From NCBI GenBank assembly GCA_910575775.1, contig CAJTEY010000001.1:248001-312000 (forward strand): DNA of 64,000 bases, read 5' to 3'. Position 1 is the first letter of the stretch; every line of letters begins with the position of its first letter. A program made the position numbers and the translations under genes. Below the pieces are notes generated by a model. It worked only from the letters and a program-made list of their open reading frames with translations, did no database searches and was not told the origin of the DNA. Source of the stretch: Lachnospiraceae bacterium. GTDB taxonomy: Bacteria > Bacillota > Clostridia > Lachnospirales > Lachnospiraceae. Positions 34,786 through 44,321 of the stretch are shown here, piece after piece.

Positions 34786-36147
34786 CTAAAAAATCATATG
34801 GATGATATTCCCGACCGTATTCCAGTCCGCCTGGTCCGACGGAAGCACGCGGTACCAGTATGCCATCATGCACATCAAATTCCATCCAACACATATTCCA
34901 CAATATCCATAAACTGCTATGGATATTAATCTACAACTCCTGTTTCCCTGTTGAAGTTCCTCCAGCTTTCCAAACACACAGGCAGTAAAAACCGCAAACA
35001 CGCACATAAAGTCGACAGCCACACGCTGTCCATATGATCCTCCGTAATACCATGACCACCACGCGCTTGACACATATACAATCAGCAAAAAGAACACAGT
35101 CAATCCGACATAAAGCCGTTCTCTCACTCTGTATGCAATAATCATTCCCGCCAGTGCAAGGAGCAGAACCGGGCTCCAGAAAAACAGTCCCTTTCTCACA
35201 CTGAACAAAAAATTCCCGAGCTGCGGCGCAAGCCAGTAAAAAGCTTCATTTCCATAAGAATACAGAAACCAGTGCCCGGTTGCCGCATGCCAGTAAAGAA
35301 GTTGTGGAAATATCGTTATAAAACCTGCCAGAATAATTGGAACGGCCCTAACTGGTTTCAAAATCACCCTTATCCTATCCTTCAGCGTGTCCCAGTCTCT
35401 GACACCATAAAACACATAAGTCAGTACAAATAGAATATTCGTGTTACGACACATAAAAATCAGTCCCGCCAGAAGGCCGAAGATACAAGTCTGCCAAAGT
35501 TTATTTCTGCTTTCGCTGACGCGCTCTTCATACCAGCACAGGTAGTAAAGAAACAGGTTAAACAGAAAATAAGAATAAACATGGGAAAAGCAGGCGTCGT
35601 ATGAGGCATAGTGAAACAGATTTGTCCCATATGTGATAACGATACACGCAAGCAGCGACGCCTTATCTGAAAATCCGAGATATCTGGTCAGCAGCCTGTA
35701 CAGCAAAACCGTACCTGCCACCCAATAGCAGACCCCACCGAAAAGTATCATATACTGGTACAGGTTGGTGTACCCCGTTGCCGTCACACTTCCCGTCATG
35801 GTATCCCGCAGAAGAGAAATGATATGTGCCAGAAAGAAAAACGGGCTCTCCATAATTGCAACCCCTACAGGATATTTATTGACAATTCCTCCCGCCGACT
35901 GTATCAGATCCAGGGGATGCTCCCACCCCTCCACGAAATCGAAGCTGAAATCTCTATATATCATTGCCGGAAGATACACATAATACCCAAAGCCATCAGA
36001 ATATACCTTGGGGGCATTCAGAACCTTGACATGGTATACCCAGATTATACTGCACAGCATCAGGAAAGCTGTTGCTGCCAAAAATATCAGCAATGCCCTG
36101 TTTTCCTTCATGATATACGTCAGTTTACATTTCATATTTTTTTCCAT
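34786..36147 (-). CDS. Polytopic membrane protein, putative glycosyltransferase
   Basis: 453 residues with about 11 membrane segments. The first outside loop has Y-S-D-G-F-G-Y-Y-V-Y-L-P, similar to the acidic loop of GT39/GT-C enzymes that act on polyprenyl-phosphate sugars. The frame is open to 36252, but hydrophobic family-like sequence begins after ATG 36147; the ribosome site is weak. It follows a GT2 of the polyprenyl type after a gap and precedes the VTC gene by 15 nt. The 36148-36407 stretch shows no convincing promoter or terminator. Confidence 0.6.
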   Translation of the reverse strand: MEKNMKCKLTYIMKENRALLIFLAATAFLMLCSIIWVYHVKVLNAPKVYSDGFGYYVYLPAMIYRDFSFDFVEGWEHPLDLIQSAGGIVNKYPVGVAIMESPFFFLAHIISLLRDTMTGSVTATGYTNLYQYMILFGGVCYWVAGTVLLYRLLTRYLGFSDKASLLACIVITYGTNLFHYASYDACFSHVYSYFLFNLFLYYLCWYEERVSESRNKLWQTCIFGLLAGLIFMCRNTNILFVLTYVFYGVRDWDTLKDRIRVILKPVRAVPIILAGFITIFPQLLYWHAATGHWFLYSYGNEAFYWLAPQLGNFLFSVRKGLFFWSPVLLLALAGMIIAYRVRERLYVGLTVFFLLIVYVSSAWWSWYYGGSYGQRVAVDFMCVFAVFTACVFGKLEELQQGNRSCRLISIAVYGYCGICVGWNLMCMMAYWYRVLPSDQADWNTVGNIIHMIF

Positions 36148-36407
36148 TTCCACACCATTCCAAAGGAATTCCCCGCCTCCACACAGCAAGACATGACGCG
36201 GATGTAAACAATAATAATCCATCTGGCAAGCATATACGAGACATTTTAGCATATTGAAAAATCCTTTGCAACATGCTGGAAACCTGTGTATTTTTCACTG
36301 CATTGACATCATGTCTGCTTGGTAAATTTATCAAGATTTATCAGGAAATGTACACAGACACATAAAGAAGCCGTCGTTACTCTCTATATACCCTAAGCCA
36401 ATTACTC

Positions 36408-37367
36408 CTACAATTCTGCCCTCTCTGTCTGGTTCCCACATACTTCCCTGACAACAAACTGCGGTGAATTATTGATGCATATATAAATACGTCCGATATA
36501 TTCTCCCATCAGTCCCATATTAATCAGAATCAGTCCGCCTATCACAAGTATAATAGCTGTCTGGGAACTCCAGCCGTACGGAATAATCGCCTCCAGTTCA
36601 GGAATAAACAGCCGCCTGACTATAATGACAATCGTATAGATGAAGCCAATGAGCGCAATTAAAAATCCGATATACGTACTGACTTCAAGCGGTTTCACAG
36701 AAAATGCCGTAAAGCCATTAAACCAGAGTGAAAAAAGCTTTTTCAGATTATAGCCGGATGCTCCCGCCAGCCTGTCATTATGCTGTATCGAAACATATCC
36801 GATATTTCTGGTAGTTCTCAGAACCAGTCCGCCAAGGTAAGGATAACAGTTCTGGTACCGTATCATCTCGTCTGTAACAAATCTGCGTGCAACAAAAAAA
36901 CTGCCTGTATAATATCCCCGAACGCCAAAAATATAGTCCGACATTCGCCTTGCAAAATCAGATCCCCATCGTCTGAACGCATTCTGATGCATTTCGTCAT
37001 ATTTTGCGTATACCACATCATAGCCCTTTTCCAGTTCACACAACAGTTTTGGGACTTCTCCCGCCGGTGTCTGTCCATCGTCATCAAGCGATATCACATA
37101 ATCACCTGTGCAGTAATGATATCCTGCAAGCACCGCACTGTGCTGCCCGAAATTTTTTGCCAGACAAACTCCCAGAATGTGATCGTCCCTTTCTGTATAT
37201 TCTTTTATGACATCCCACACACCATCGGGCGAGCCGTCATTTACCAGAATAATCTCGTAATCATATTTCCCTTCCTTATTGACCATTTCCCTAATTTCTT
37301 CAATCACGTTTCCCACCGTTTTCTGTGACTTATAACAGGGAATTACAAATGACAGTTTCTTTTCCAT
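36408..37367 (-). CDS. Polyprenyl-phosphate glycosyltransferase (GT2)
   Basis: 319 residues. V-I-P-C-Y (8-12), V-N-D-G-S (42-46) and L-D-D-D-G-Q (94-99) define the GT-A domain; two C-terminal membrane segments (about 228-252 and 262-285) place it at the membrane, as in GtrB. It would load a sugar onto undecaprenyl phosphate. AGGTGG lies 7 nt before the ATG. It differs from the other two such enzymes here (7.1 and 41.6 kb) but shares the K-N-F-G-Q-H-S-A block of this subfamily. It ends the run of sugar-modifying genes and precedes a GT-C-like protein. Confidence 0.88.
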   Translation of the reverse strand: MEKKLSFVIPCYKSQKTVGNVIEEIREMVNKEGKYDYEIILVNDGSPDGVWDVIKEYTERDDHILGVCLAKNFGQHSAVLAGYHYCTGDYVISLDDDGQTPAGEVPKLLCELEKGYDVVYAKYDEMHQNAFRRWGSDFARRMSDYIFGVRGYYTGSFFVARRFVTDEMIRYQNCYPYLGGLVLRTTRNIGYVSIQHNDRLAGASGYNLKKLFSLWFNGFTAFSVKPLEVSTYIGFLIALIGFIYTIVIIVRRLFIPELEAIIPYGWSSQTAIILVIGGLILINMGLMGEYIGRIYICINNSPQFVVREVCGNQTERAEL

Positions 37368-37388
37368 ATACCGTCCACCTCATTCTAT

Positions 37389-38063
37389 TTACAAAAAATC
37401 CGTAGCCTTCTTATCCTTCAAAACAATACTTCTTTCCGGAACTATTACATTTTCATCCGACAAATCATGCTGCACGTAAGCGTTTGCCCCAATCAGATTT
37501 CTTTTTCCAATTATAATTTTATCCTTCGTAGACGCATTATTGCCAAAAAAGTTCTCATCCGAAACTGTAACATGTCCGGCTACCGATGTGGAAATGGCAA
37601 AATAATTGAAGTCTCCAACCTTTGTATGGTGCGCAATCATAGCTTTCGGATAAACGATGTTCCCATCTCCAAGTCTGGCATACATTCCTATATAGGCCTG
37701 CTCAAAAATCAGGTTTCCCTCCCCCAGGCTGTCCGTTTCCACACAAGCTGTCCTATGTATATAGCTCTCTATCCGATAACCGCGCTCTTTTATCTCCATA
37801 AATTTCTCCCTGCGGACACGGTTCATGCCGGTGTACCCAATACACAGATACAGGGCAATCTCCTCCTTTTTGTAATGTGTCTCCAAATCTTCAAAGGGAA
37901 TAACCGACAGCTTTCTGATTTCATTTTTAAAAGAGATTTCTTTGCAGTCATCAGTGATATATTTTCTTTCCACCACAAATCCGGCAATCTCAATGCCGTC
38001 TTCCGCCAATAAATAGAAGAGATTTTCTGCCAGATCTGTCGTTCCATAAATAAAATAATGCAT
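37389..38063 (-). CDS. Left-handed beta-helix acyltransferase, NeuD/PglD-like
   Basis: 224 residues. The N-terminal part (1-100) resembles the nucleotide-sugar-binding domain of PglD/NeuD. From about 105 onwards hexapeptide repeats (G-E-G-N-L-I-F, G-D-G-N-I-V-Y, V-G-D-F-N-Y-F) form a left-handed beta helix, with paired histidines A-H-H-T in the usual catalytic place. Such enzymes transfer acetyl, formyl or other acyl groups to sugar amines. The start overlaps the vicinity of the upstream stop, and GGAG is 8 nt before the ATG. It belongs to a five-gene set with ATP-grasp and radical SAM proteins. The acyl donor is unknown. Confidence 0.8.
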   Translation of the reverse strand: MHYFIYGTTDLAENLFYLLAEDGIEIAGFVVERKYITDDCKEISFKNEIRKLSVIPFEDLETHYKKEEIALYLCIGYTGMNRVRREKFMEIKERGYRIESYIHRTACVETDSLGEGNLIFEQAYIGMYARLGDGNIVYPKAMIAHHTKVGDFNYFAISTSVAGHVTVSDENFFGNNASTKDKIIIGKRNLIGANAYVQHDLSDENVIVPERSIVLKDKKATDFL

Positions 38064-38068
38064 ATTCT

Positions 38069-39007
38069 TTACTCCATTATCACAAACTTCTCCGTCAGTT
38101 CCCGGATTCCAATCGCTTTTTTATACTTTTTCTCATATACATGGTCTGCTTTGCCATCCAGCAGATCCAGCCACCACATTACAACATTGTGTCCCAGCAT
38201 GTACTGAAAATATACGGAACCAGAAATTCTTGCATTTATTTCAAATATATAATTTTTATCCTCATGTTTTCTCAATTGAATGTTGATATAGCCGCGAAGT
38301 TCCATATAATTTACTATTTTTTCCGCTGCTGCGCGTATTCCTTCATCTTCTACCAGTTCAACAAAAGATGTATATCCGTGCTTCAGCTTCCTTCTGAAAA
38401 TAATCGTAGAGGTATTCCTGCCATCGGAAAAAACACCTACCGTATACTCCTGCGCTTCTTCGTCTATATATTCCTGAATCACAATCTCCCCTACATCCAC
38501 CTCTAATTCATTGATCTCATCAACTGACCTTATCTTCTTTAAGAATTTAGATCCGCAGGAGTTTCTAAGCTTAACAATATATGTTTTACCATCCTCTGAA
38601 AAACCGCCATACAGACAGGTCTTGGGCGTGTCTATTTCTCCTATTTTGTTCAGCATCCGAATGGTCTCGTATTTATCCTGAAAGATTTCTATTGTATCAG
38701 GATCATTGATCATCACCTTAATTCCTGCCTCCTGAAAAAATCGAAAATTTTTTGAGATAACTTTGATTTCCACTTCGTTTGCAGGAATCAAATGCGTAAT
38801 CTGGTACTCTCTGCACTTTTTTAATAAATTCTCTATATATGCAGGGCTGACTGCGGCATCACTCTGCCAATAAGTGATAACCCGATCCATGCCGACGGGA
38901 TAATCATAGATATCACAGCCATATACCTCGTCTTCTGTTTCCTGTAATATTTTAAGAATACCATTTGCAATATCCCCGCTGATTGCGGTAACCAAAATCC
39001 TTCTCAT
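38069..39007 (-). CDS. ATP-grasp family ligase
   Basis: 312 residues. The N-terminal 90 residues form a Rossmann-like pre-ATP-grasp domain starting I-L-V-T-A-I-S-G-D-I-A-N-G. The centre and C-terminus carry the ATP-grasp pattern: K-L-R-N-S-C-G-S-K for ATP phosphate binding, I-V-Q-E-Y-I-D and F-E-I-N-A-R-I-S-G-S with the metal-binding Glu and Asn. The family joins a carboxylate to an amine or thiol through an acyl phosphate. It resembles CarB-like stand-alone proteins found in glycan clusters. ATGA overlap with the phosphoesterase stop shows coupling. It may attach an amino acid or small acid to a sugar. Confidence 0.85.
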   Translation of the reverse strand: MRRILVTAISGDIANGILKILQETEDEVYGCDIYDYPVGMDRVITYWQSDAAVSPAYIENLLKKCREYQITHLIPANEVEIKVISKNFRFFQEAGIKVMINDPDTIEIFQDKYETIRMLNKIGEIDTPKTCLYGGFSEDGKTYIVKLRNSCGSKFLKKIRSVDEINELEVDVGEIVIQEYIDEEAQEYTVGVFSDGRNTSTIIFRRKLKHGYTSFVELVEDEGIRAAAEKIVNYMELRGYINIQLRKHEDKNYIFEINARISGSVYFQYMLGHNVVMWWLDLLDGKADHVYEKKYKKAIGIRELTEKFVIME

Positions 39008-39714
39008 ATGAAATCTTCCTTCCTGCGCTCCAGAACACTTTTCAATTTCTTAAGTCCCGGGTCATACTTATCAATCTGTCTGTATAACGCCGTTGTGTCC
39101 AGTGTGACATTCTCGAACCGCACCGTTTTATCAGATGTGTCTATCACAGCATATCCATAGCCGCTGCCATCCCTTGGCTGACCAAGTGAACCGGAATTAA
39201 CTACTAAGGTATCACCCACAGACCGCTCCATCCTGCAATGGGTATGCCCCAAAATGACAATATCATACTGCTGATAGATCTGCGGCTCTTTAATCAAATC
39301 CCTGGGATATAGCCTGCCTTCCAATGTATTCTGTGGCGTTCCATGAAAAATTCCTATTTTGCAGCCCTGCTCACAAATTACACACTCTGACTTGAGTTTT
39401 TCAAGTCTTTCGCATTCCGCTTTTGTAAAGCGTCTGTTGAGGGCAGAATAAGAATGTCCATATTTTTCTATAAAATCATCCTCGTGTTTCTCCCCGCGAA
39501 ACAGTTGGAGAAAATACGCATCATGGTTCCCTTTTAACCAGACCAGATTTTCCAGTTGATCCAGTTTCGCAATAATTTCATGCTGATTATAATAATAGCC
39601 GAAAATATCCCCACAAAAAACCAGATAACCATAAGATTCCTGCTTTATTCTTTTTAAAAACGCATCCAGTGCATCGGAATTACCATGCAGATCAGAAAAA
39701 ACAACTAAACGCAC
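39004..39714 (-). CDS. YfcE-type metallophosphoesterase
   Basis: 236 residues. Calcineurin-like motifs in order: S-D-L-H-G-N (7-12), G-D-I-F-G-Y, G-N-H-D-A, L-G-H-T-H and S-G-S-L-G-Q. These bind two metals and hydrolyse phosphomonoesters or diesters in the cytoplasm. It starts with GTG at 39714, with AGGGGG about 6 nt upstream. It lies between an SDR epimerase and an ATP-grasp ligase and may remove phosphate from a sugar or cofactor intermediate; a broad house-cleaning role is also possible. Confidence 0.9.
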   Translation of the reverse strand: MRLVVFSDLHGNSDALDAFLKRIKQESYGYLVFCGDIFGYYYNQHEIIAKLDQLENLVWLKGNHDAYFLQLFRGEKHEDDFIEKYGHSYSALNRRFTKAECERLEKLKSECVICEQGCKIGIFHGTPQNTLEGRLYPRDLIKEPQIYQQYDIVILGHTHCRMERSVGDTLVVNSGSLGQPRDGSGYGYAVIDTSDKTVRFENVTLDTTALYRQIDKYDPGLKKLKSVLERRKEDFI

Positions 39715-39727
39715 AGTCCGCCCCCTC

Positions 39728-40612
39728 TTACAGTTCGCTGTAAATCCACCCTATTGTATCATCCAGCGTATGCCCGGGCACATATCCCAATACGGTTCTC
39801 GCCTTTTCCCCGGACAACTCCCAGCATTCCGTTTCCGCCGTATCCTCCACTCCGGCAAATCGAATCTGCACACCTGCCTTTGTACAGGCAATACATTTTT
39901 CGGCAAGCTGCAGATTGGAGACGCTCTCCCCGCCAATCAAAAACACACCTTCTGCATCCCGGGCCGCCGACAGACTGACCGCCTCCGCAACATCACGTAC
40001 ATCTACATAATTCTGTACTCTCCCGCCCGCTCCATAAAGCAGGATATCCTGTCCTTTGCGGCATTGCTCAAGCATACGATGCAGAAAGACATTCTGTCGC
40101 ATCCCTCTTCCAATAGGAGAGGGAATACGCAGCATAAGCTTTTTCATCCCAGGCGCACCGACCTGGTTCACAATCCCCTCTCCGATCAGTTTAGTGATAT
40201 GATACAGAGTTTCAGGATGCGCCGGGTGATCCTCCGTTATTGGCACATCTATCGGTTTTCCAATGACTGGTACACTGGACAGATAAATAAGCTTGTCCGC
40301 CCCCAGTTCATTCGCCAGTTCCGTCACATAATAAGTACCCAGACAGTTCACCTCAATTGTCCGTCCGTCGCCCGGCACACGAATATCCGCCGCCAGATGA
40401 ACTACCGTCTGACATTGCCCGGTTGCGCCGAACACCTTCTTTGCAAGGTCTTCGTCACAGATATCCGCCTCAATAACAGTAAGTCGGTCCGACTGCACAT
40501 CCAAATTTTTCGAATTTGTCAGAGCTATGACATCATACCCTTGCGCCAGCAGACGCTCTGTCACATAAGTGCCAATAAATCCTGCCGCGCCGGTAACCAG
40601 AATTTTGCTCAT
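39728..40612 (-). CDS. NAD-dependent sugar epimerase/dehydratase (SDR)
   Basis: 294 residues, extended SDR. G-A-A-G-F-I-G (8-14) binds the dinucleotide; a serine in Y-L-S-S-V and Y-H-I-T-K give the catalytic Ser-Tyr-Lys set. It acts on a nucleotide-linked sugar, but the subtype (4-epimerase, reductase or dehydratase) is not readable. GGGGGA lies 5 nt before ATG 40612, which overlaps the radical SAM stop as ATGA. With the radical SAM, ATP-grasp and acyltransferase genes it forms a tightly linked block. Confidence 0.88.
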   Translation of the reverse strand: MSKILVTGAAGFIGTYVTERLLAQGYDVIALTNSKNLDVQSDRLTVIEADICDEDLAKKVFGATGQCQTVVHLAADIRVPGDGRTIEVNCLGTYYVTELANELGADKLIYLSSVPVIGKPIDVPITEDHPAHPETLYHITKLIGEGIVNQVGAPGMKKLMLRIPSPIGRGMRQNVFLHRMLEQCRKGQDILLYGAGGRVQNYVDVRDVAEAVSLSAARDAEGVFLIGGESVSNLQLAEKCIACTKAGVQIRFAGVEDTAETECWELSGEKARTVLGYVPGHTLDDTIGWIYSEL

Positions 40613-41577
40613 CCGTTTCCCCCAAGCATCTGTTCTCTTTCCTCATAACTCTTACCCACCTCATTACCGTTCTCGTCATAACGGTTCTCCCCAACAATCT
40701 CCCAGTCCGTACAGCTTTGGCATATTTCTGGAAGCTCGTCAAAGCGGTGTTCCATATGCTTTTTTACAAATTCCTCATTCCTCTTCTGCCAGATCTCCTT
40801 GATAGAAGCGGTGTTCAGATCCCCGCACTGGTAATCGGCATTTGTGTCCATGACGCACAGTGTCGCCCTGCCATCCCATGTGATCGGGAAGATTCCCACC
40901 GCATTGCCGCAGGCAATCCTTTCATCTACCGCCTCAGGCGCAATATCCTCACACTGCCCGCCCCACGAAATCAGTCTTCGAACCGCTGTCCATGCGCCAC
41001 GTTCTCTCCAATACTGAAGGATCTGCTCTATCTCATGCACATTTTCCTTCATTTCCATCGCTTTTACTTCAATAATAGGTTTCGTCAACCCGCGCTCCTG
41101 CTTACGCCTTAAGATATGTTCAATATTTGCATATACAACATCCCTATTCGCGTTTACCCGGATTTTTTCGTATACCTCCTTAGAAAAGCCATCGCAGTCA
41201 ATGCTGATGAAATCAATTCCGGAATCTAACATCATCTCCGCCATTTCCTCGTCCAGCAGAGTTGCATTTGTATTCATACTGATATTCTTTAATCCCTTTT
41301 TCACAGCATAATCAATCATATAAAAAATCTTAAATCTCTGCAGCAGAGGCTCACCATAGTAGTCCAGCCAGATTCTTGTGTAAGGATTTTCCTGCGCAAT
41401 CTCATCTATGAGCTTTTTATACAGCAGAATATTCATCTGTCCTTTCGGTCTGGTCAGCTTATGATTCGCACACATGATACAGTTCAAATTACAGTAGTTC
41501 CCTGTCTCAATGGCTACATTCAACGGAAACTCCGATATCCTAAATTTCTTTTCTACTTCATTGATATTTTCGTACAT
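40609..41577 (-). CDS. Radical SAM/SPASM enzyme
   Basis: 322 residues from ATG 41577; GAGGAG 7 nt upstream selects it over ATG 41583 and an upstream open frame. The C-x3-C-x2-C cluster (Cys29, 33, 36) binds the SAM-cleaving iron-sulfur centre. The C-terminal SPASM-like part has several cysteines (C-V-M, C-G-D-L, C-Q-S-C) for an auxiliary cluster. Such enzymes carry out radical chemistry on peptides or sugars. The gene overlaps the upstream GT2 by 20 nt and the downstream SDR by 4 nt. Given its neighbours the substrate is more likely a sugar than a peptide, though no precursor peptide was looked for exhaustively. Confidence 0.9.
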   Translation of the reverse strand: MYENINEVEKKFRISEFPLNVAIETGNYCNLNCIMCANHKLTRPKGQMNILLYKKLIDEIAQENPYTRIWLDYYGEPLLQRFKIFYMIDYAVKKGLKNISMNTNATLLDEEMAEMMLDSGIDFISIDCDGFSKEVYEKIRVNANRDVVYANIEHILRRKQERGLTKPIIEVKAMEMKENVHEIEQILQYWRERGAWTAVRRLISWGGQCEDIAPEAVDERIACGNAVGIFPITWDGRATLCVMDTNADYQCGDLNTASIKEIWQKRNEEFVKKHMEHRFDELPEICQSCTDWEIVGENRYDENGNEVGKSYEEREQMLGGNG

Positions 41578-42547
41578 ATTCATTCTCCTCGCCCGATTGA
41601 TTTTCCAAAAGTCTCTTATTACGTGGTACATTCAGCCTGTCTCTGACTACATACTGCGGCAGATGGTTCAGATTCATAAAAATCCGGCCCACATATTCTC
41701 CCAACAGCCCCAGCATAATCATAATCATGCCACAGCAAAACAGCATGACAGCAATCAGTGACGTATAGCCGGCGGCCACTGCCGGTTCCACCAGCTTATG
41801 AATGACTGTATAAATGCCCCCCAGAAAGCCGATCACAGCCATACCACAACCGACAATGCTTGCTATCCTCAGAGGAATCACAGAAAACCCGGTAAAACCT
41901 TCCATCCACAGGCCAATAAGTTTCCCGAGCGTGTACCCGCTCCTTCCATATATGCGCTCATGATGTTCTACGGCTACATCCGCTATATTCCTTGTAATGT
42001 GCATAAAGTATCCAAAAATATAGGGCGACGGATTGGGATAATCTTTCAACTTGTCCACCACGAACCTTCTTGTGACAAAAAAACTGCTGGTGTGCACATT
42101 CTTTGGCGTACCCATCACCCAGTCCGTCATCCTGCGGTTAATATTACTGCCCCACACGCGGAATCCGCTCTCCTTCTTATGACGGAAATAGGCATACACA
42201 ATATCGTAACCCGTTTTCAGCTTTTCTATCAGCTTCAGAATATCAGCGGCATTGTGCTGTCCGTCATCATCCATAAACACCACGTAGTCTCCGGTCACAT
42301 ATTCGATTGCCGCCATTCTGGCGGACTGCTGGCCGAAATTTCTGGCCAGGGAAAGCCCTATGATATTTTGATGGTCAGCGCACAGTCCCGCTATCACATC
42401 CCAGACATTGTCCTTTGAGCAGTCATTTACGAGGATAATCTGGCTTTCATAGCTTTTCTCCAGTGCATCCAGCACACCCTCCGTCACTGCCTTAATCGAA
42501 TTTTCAGAGTTATAGCAGGGAATAATGACCGATATTTTTTCTTTCAT
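41558..42547 (-). CDS. Polyprenyl-phosphate glycosyltransferase (GT2)
   Basis: 329 residues. V-I-I-P-C-Y-N (7-13), V-N-D-C-S (40-44; Cys replaces the usual Gly), F-M-D-D-D-G-Q (91-97), then two C-terminal membrane helices (about 232-255 and 267-290). It probably makes an undecaprenyl-phosphate sugar. The ribosome site before ATG 42547 is weak. It follows a membrane protein and the EamA pair, a set that recalls the aminoarabinose system: GT2 loads the lipid, EamA half-transporters flip it, a GT-C enzyme uses it. Confidence 0.88.
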   Translation of the reverse strand: MKEKISVIIPCYNSENSIKAVTEGVLDALEKSYESQIILVNDCSKDNVWDVIAGLCADHQNIIGLSLARNFGQQSARMAAIEYVTGDYVVFMDDDGQHNAADILKLIEKLKTGYDIVYAYFRHKKESGFRVWGSNINRRMTDWVMGTPKNVHTSSFFVTRRFVVDKLKDYPNPSPYIFGYFMHITRNIADVAVEHHERIYGRSGYTLGKLIGLWMEGFTGFSVIPLRIASIVGCGMAVIGFLGGIYTVIHKLVEPAVAAGYTSLIAVMLFCCGMIMIMLGLLGEYVGRIFMNLNHLPQYVVRDRLNVPRNKRLLENQSGEENEYVRKYQ

Positions 42548-42582
42548 GACCTTGTGTTTTCCCCTCCTCCCGCTGCCACAGT

Positions 42583-44301
42583 TCAGTCTGCCCTATGAAA
42601 CTGATAAACGATAAATTCATCCCTCTTCTCAGTGATCTCATAGGTACAGCCGGGAAATTTTTCCGCCATCACATTGAGAAGATTCTCATTTGGTTTTTCT
42701 CCTGCCATGAGATAGACATTCTCCCGAAAGAAGTCCTCCTCATACAGATGTTCAAAGCCATTCCTTTCAAGCTGCGCATAGTAAAGCGGCGAATGATAGT
42801 AAGAAGCGCCCCAGAATATTAAATTATATGGCTTTCCCTCCGAATATACCCTCCATGGTCCTCCTGCTCCCAATAAAAGAGACATCTCGCCTATATATAT
42901 ATTCTCCGGGTGCGCCATCGCATAGTCTTCGCTGGCAGCCTGCCTCGACTGCGCACTGCCACTCCCCTGCGAAAAATCCTTTGCGCCATGGTATCCCCCA
43001 TCCGCGTGACACACACATACAATACACAGTGCCAGCGCCAACACATATACCACAGCACTTTCCATCCTGCCCTTTCCGCTTTCTCCAAACGGCTCGCGAC
43101 TCTGCAAATCTCCCATTCCCAATATCGAGGGAACCACGGCAAGCAGCGTCCATGCTTCGAATGCCCTCTCCATCAGTCTTCCGCTATGTGCAAAGTACCA
43201 TGTCTCCGCAAGCCACATAAGCACCCACAGGAATGGTACGGCATTTACGGCAAAACCTCCTTTGCGGCGTCTGAGCGCATCGGCGAATAGAAGGAACAGC
43301 AAAAGCACCCACGCCTTAGCCTGAAAGCCTATTCTCGGAAAGTCATGCGACAATGCCCATCTCACACCTGTAGCCACAGGTGCATTGCGCTCATTTATCA
43401 TCTGAAAAGTCTCTGTATTGATCGTCTCGTCCATAAGAAACCATTCCCTAAGCAACTGATAAAAATCCTCTGACCATCCGATCTGTTGAAACAGTTCCTG
43501 ATTGGACGTATAATCCAGCGGTGTGTAATCTGTAAACCTCGCTCTCTCAGCATGGTATTCCCGAAAATCTTCCCACCCATTCCGCGATTCATGAATCTTG
43601 TGGGTACTTATGGAAAGGCCGGCCGCAGCACAGATAACGATAAAAGAAACGGCCGCCTTTTTTATTTTCTGCCTGTCAGCAGCTTTAAGCAGATACCTGA
43701 TAATTTCAAGACAAATTGCAAAAGCCGCGCTTCCCAAAGTAAGATATCCCACTTTGGAACGAATATTGACCGCAAAGAACATGAAGAAGAAAATGACGAT
43801 ATTCCTAATAATGCAATCCCTGCGCCCTTCCTCCTTCTTTTGAATCAGCAATAAGGAAAGCGCGGCAGCGCCACAATAAGCGGACACCATCGTAAACTGA
43901 AGGAGAACTGTATAATATAGAAACATACAGAAATATAGCAGGCAGAACACGCCTTCTCCCCACTTAGGAAACGATACCATAAGACAATAGCAGACCGCTG
44001 TCAGAGATAAAAAGATAAGCGCTAAAAAAATGAGAGTATACCAGGGAATCCCCGCATTGACTACATAAAGTGCTGACACAATCCTTCCCCACAGGAACAG
44101 GCTGAATATCGTATCTGCCTCCGGCTTTCCTGTCCATGCCCCCGCCAAATAACCCATCATAAATGAATCGTCGTTCGTCTCAAAAACGACCGGAATCAAC
44201 GACCACGTCAGCAGCAGTAAAGCCAGAACAATAATGGTGGAAAGCAGAAGTCTGTGGCGTTCCCGCGCAGCCATGATCTTCATGATATTCATCTGTTTCA
44301 T
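42583..44301 (-). CDS. Polytopic membrane protein, GtrII/DUF6056-like
   Basis: 572 residues from ATG 44301 (AGGA about 8 nt upstream); a GTG at 44325 lies at the upstream stop without a proper ribosome site. About 11 membrane segments and a soluble C-terminal part (about 440-572). The first loop has F-E-T-N-D-D-S-F, a paired-aspartate motif as in GtrII and DUF6056 proteins, both thought to be sugar transferases using lipid-linked donors. It is adjacent to the EamA half-transporters and a GT2. The function is inferred from context. Confidence 0.6.
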   Translation of the reverse strand: MKQMNIMKIMAARERHRLLLSTIIVLALLLLTWSLIPVVFETNDDSFMMGYLAGAWTGKPEADTIFSLFLWGRIVSALYVVNAGIPWYTLIFLALIFLSLTAVCYCLMVSFPKWGEGVFCLLYFCMFLYYTVLLQFTMVSAYCGAAALSLLLIQKKEEGRRDCIIRNIVIFFFMFFAVNIRSKVGYLTLGSAAFAICLEIIRYLLKAADRQKIKKAAVSFIVICAAAGLSISTHKIHESRNGWEDFREYHAERARFTDYTPLDYTSNQELFQQIGWSEDFYQLLREWFLMDETINTETFQMINERNAPVATGVRWALSHDFPRIGFQAKAWVLLLFLLFADALRRRKGGFAVNAVPFLWVLMWLAETWYFAHSGRLMERAFEAWTLLAVVPSILGMGDLQSREPFGESGKGRMESAVVYVLALALCIVCVCHADGGYHGAKDFSQGSGSAQSRQAASEDYAMAHPENIYIGEMSLLLGAGGPWRVYSEGKPYNLIFWGASYYHSPLYYAQLERNGFEHLYEEDFFRENVYLMAGEKPNENLLNVMAEKFPGCTYEITEKRDEFIVYQFHRAD

Positions 44302-44321
44302 ATTTTCTATCCTATCGCCCC

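Noticed and set aside
36300..36345. TTGACA with a possible -10 on the plus strand
   Set aside because: The -10 match (ATTTAT) is poor and no rightward gene follows; all genes here run leftwards.
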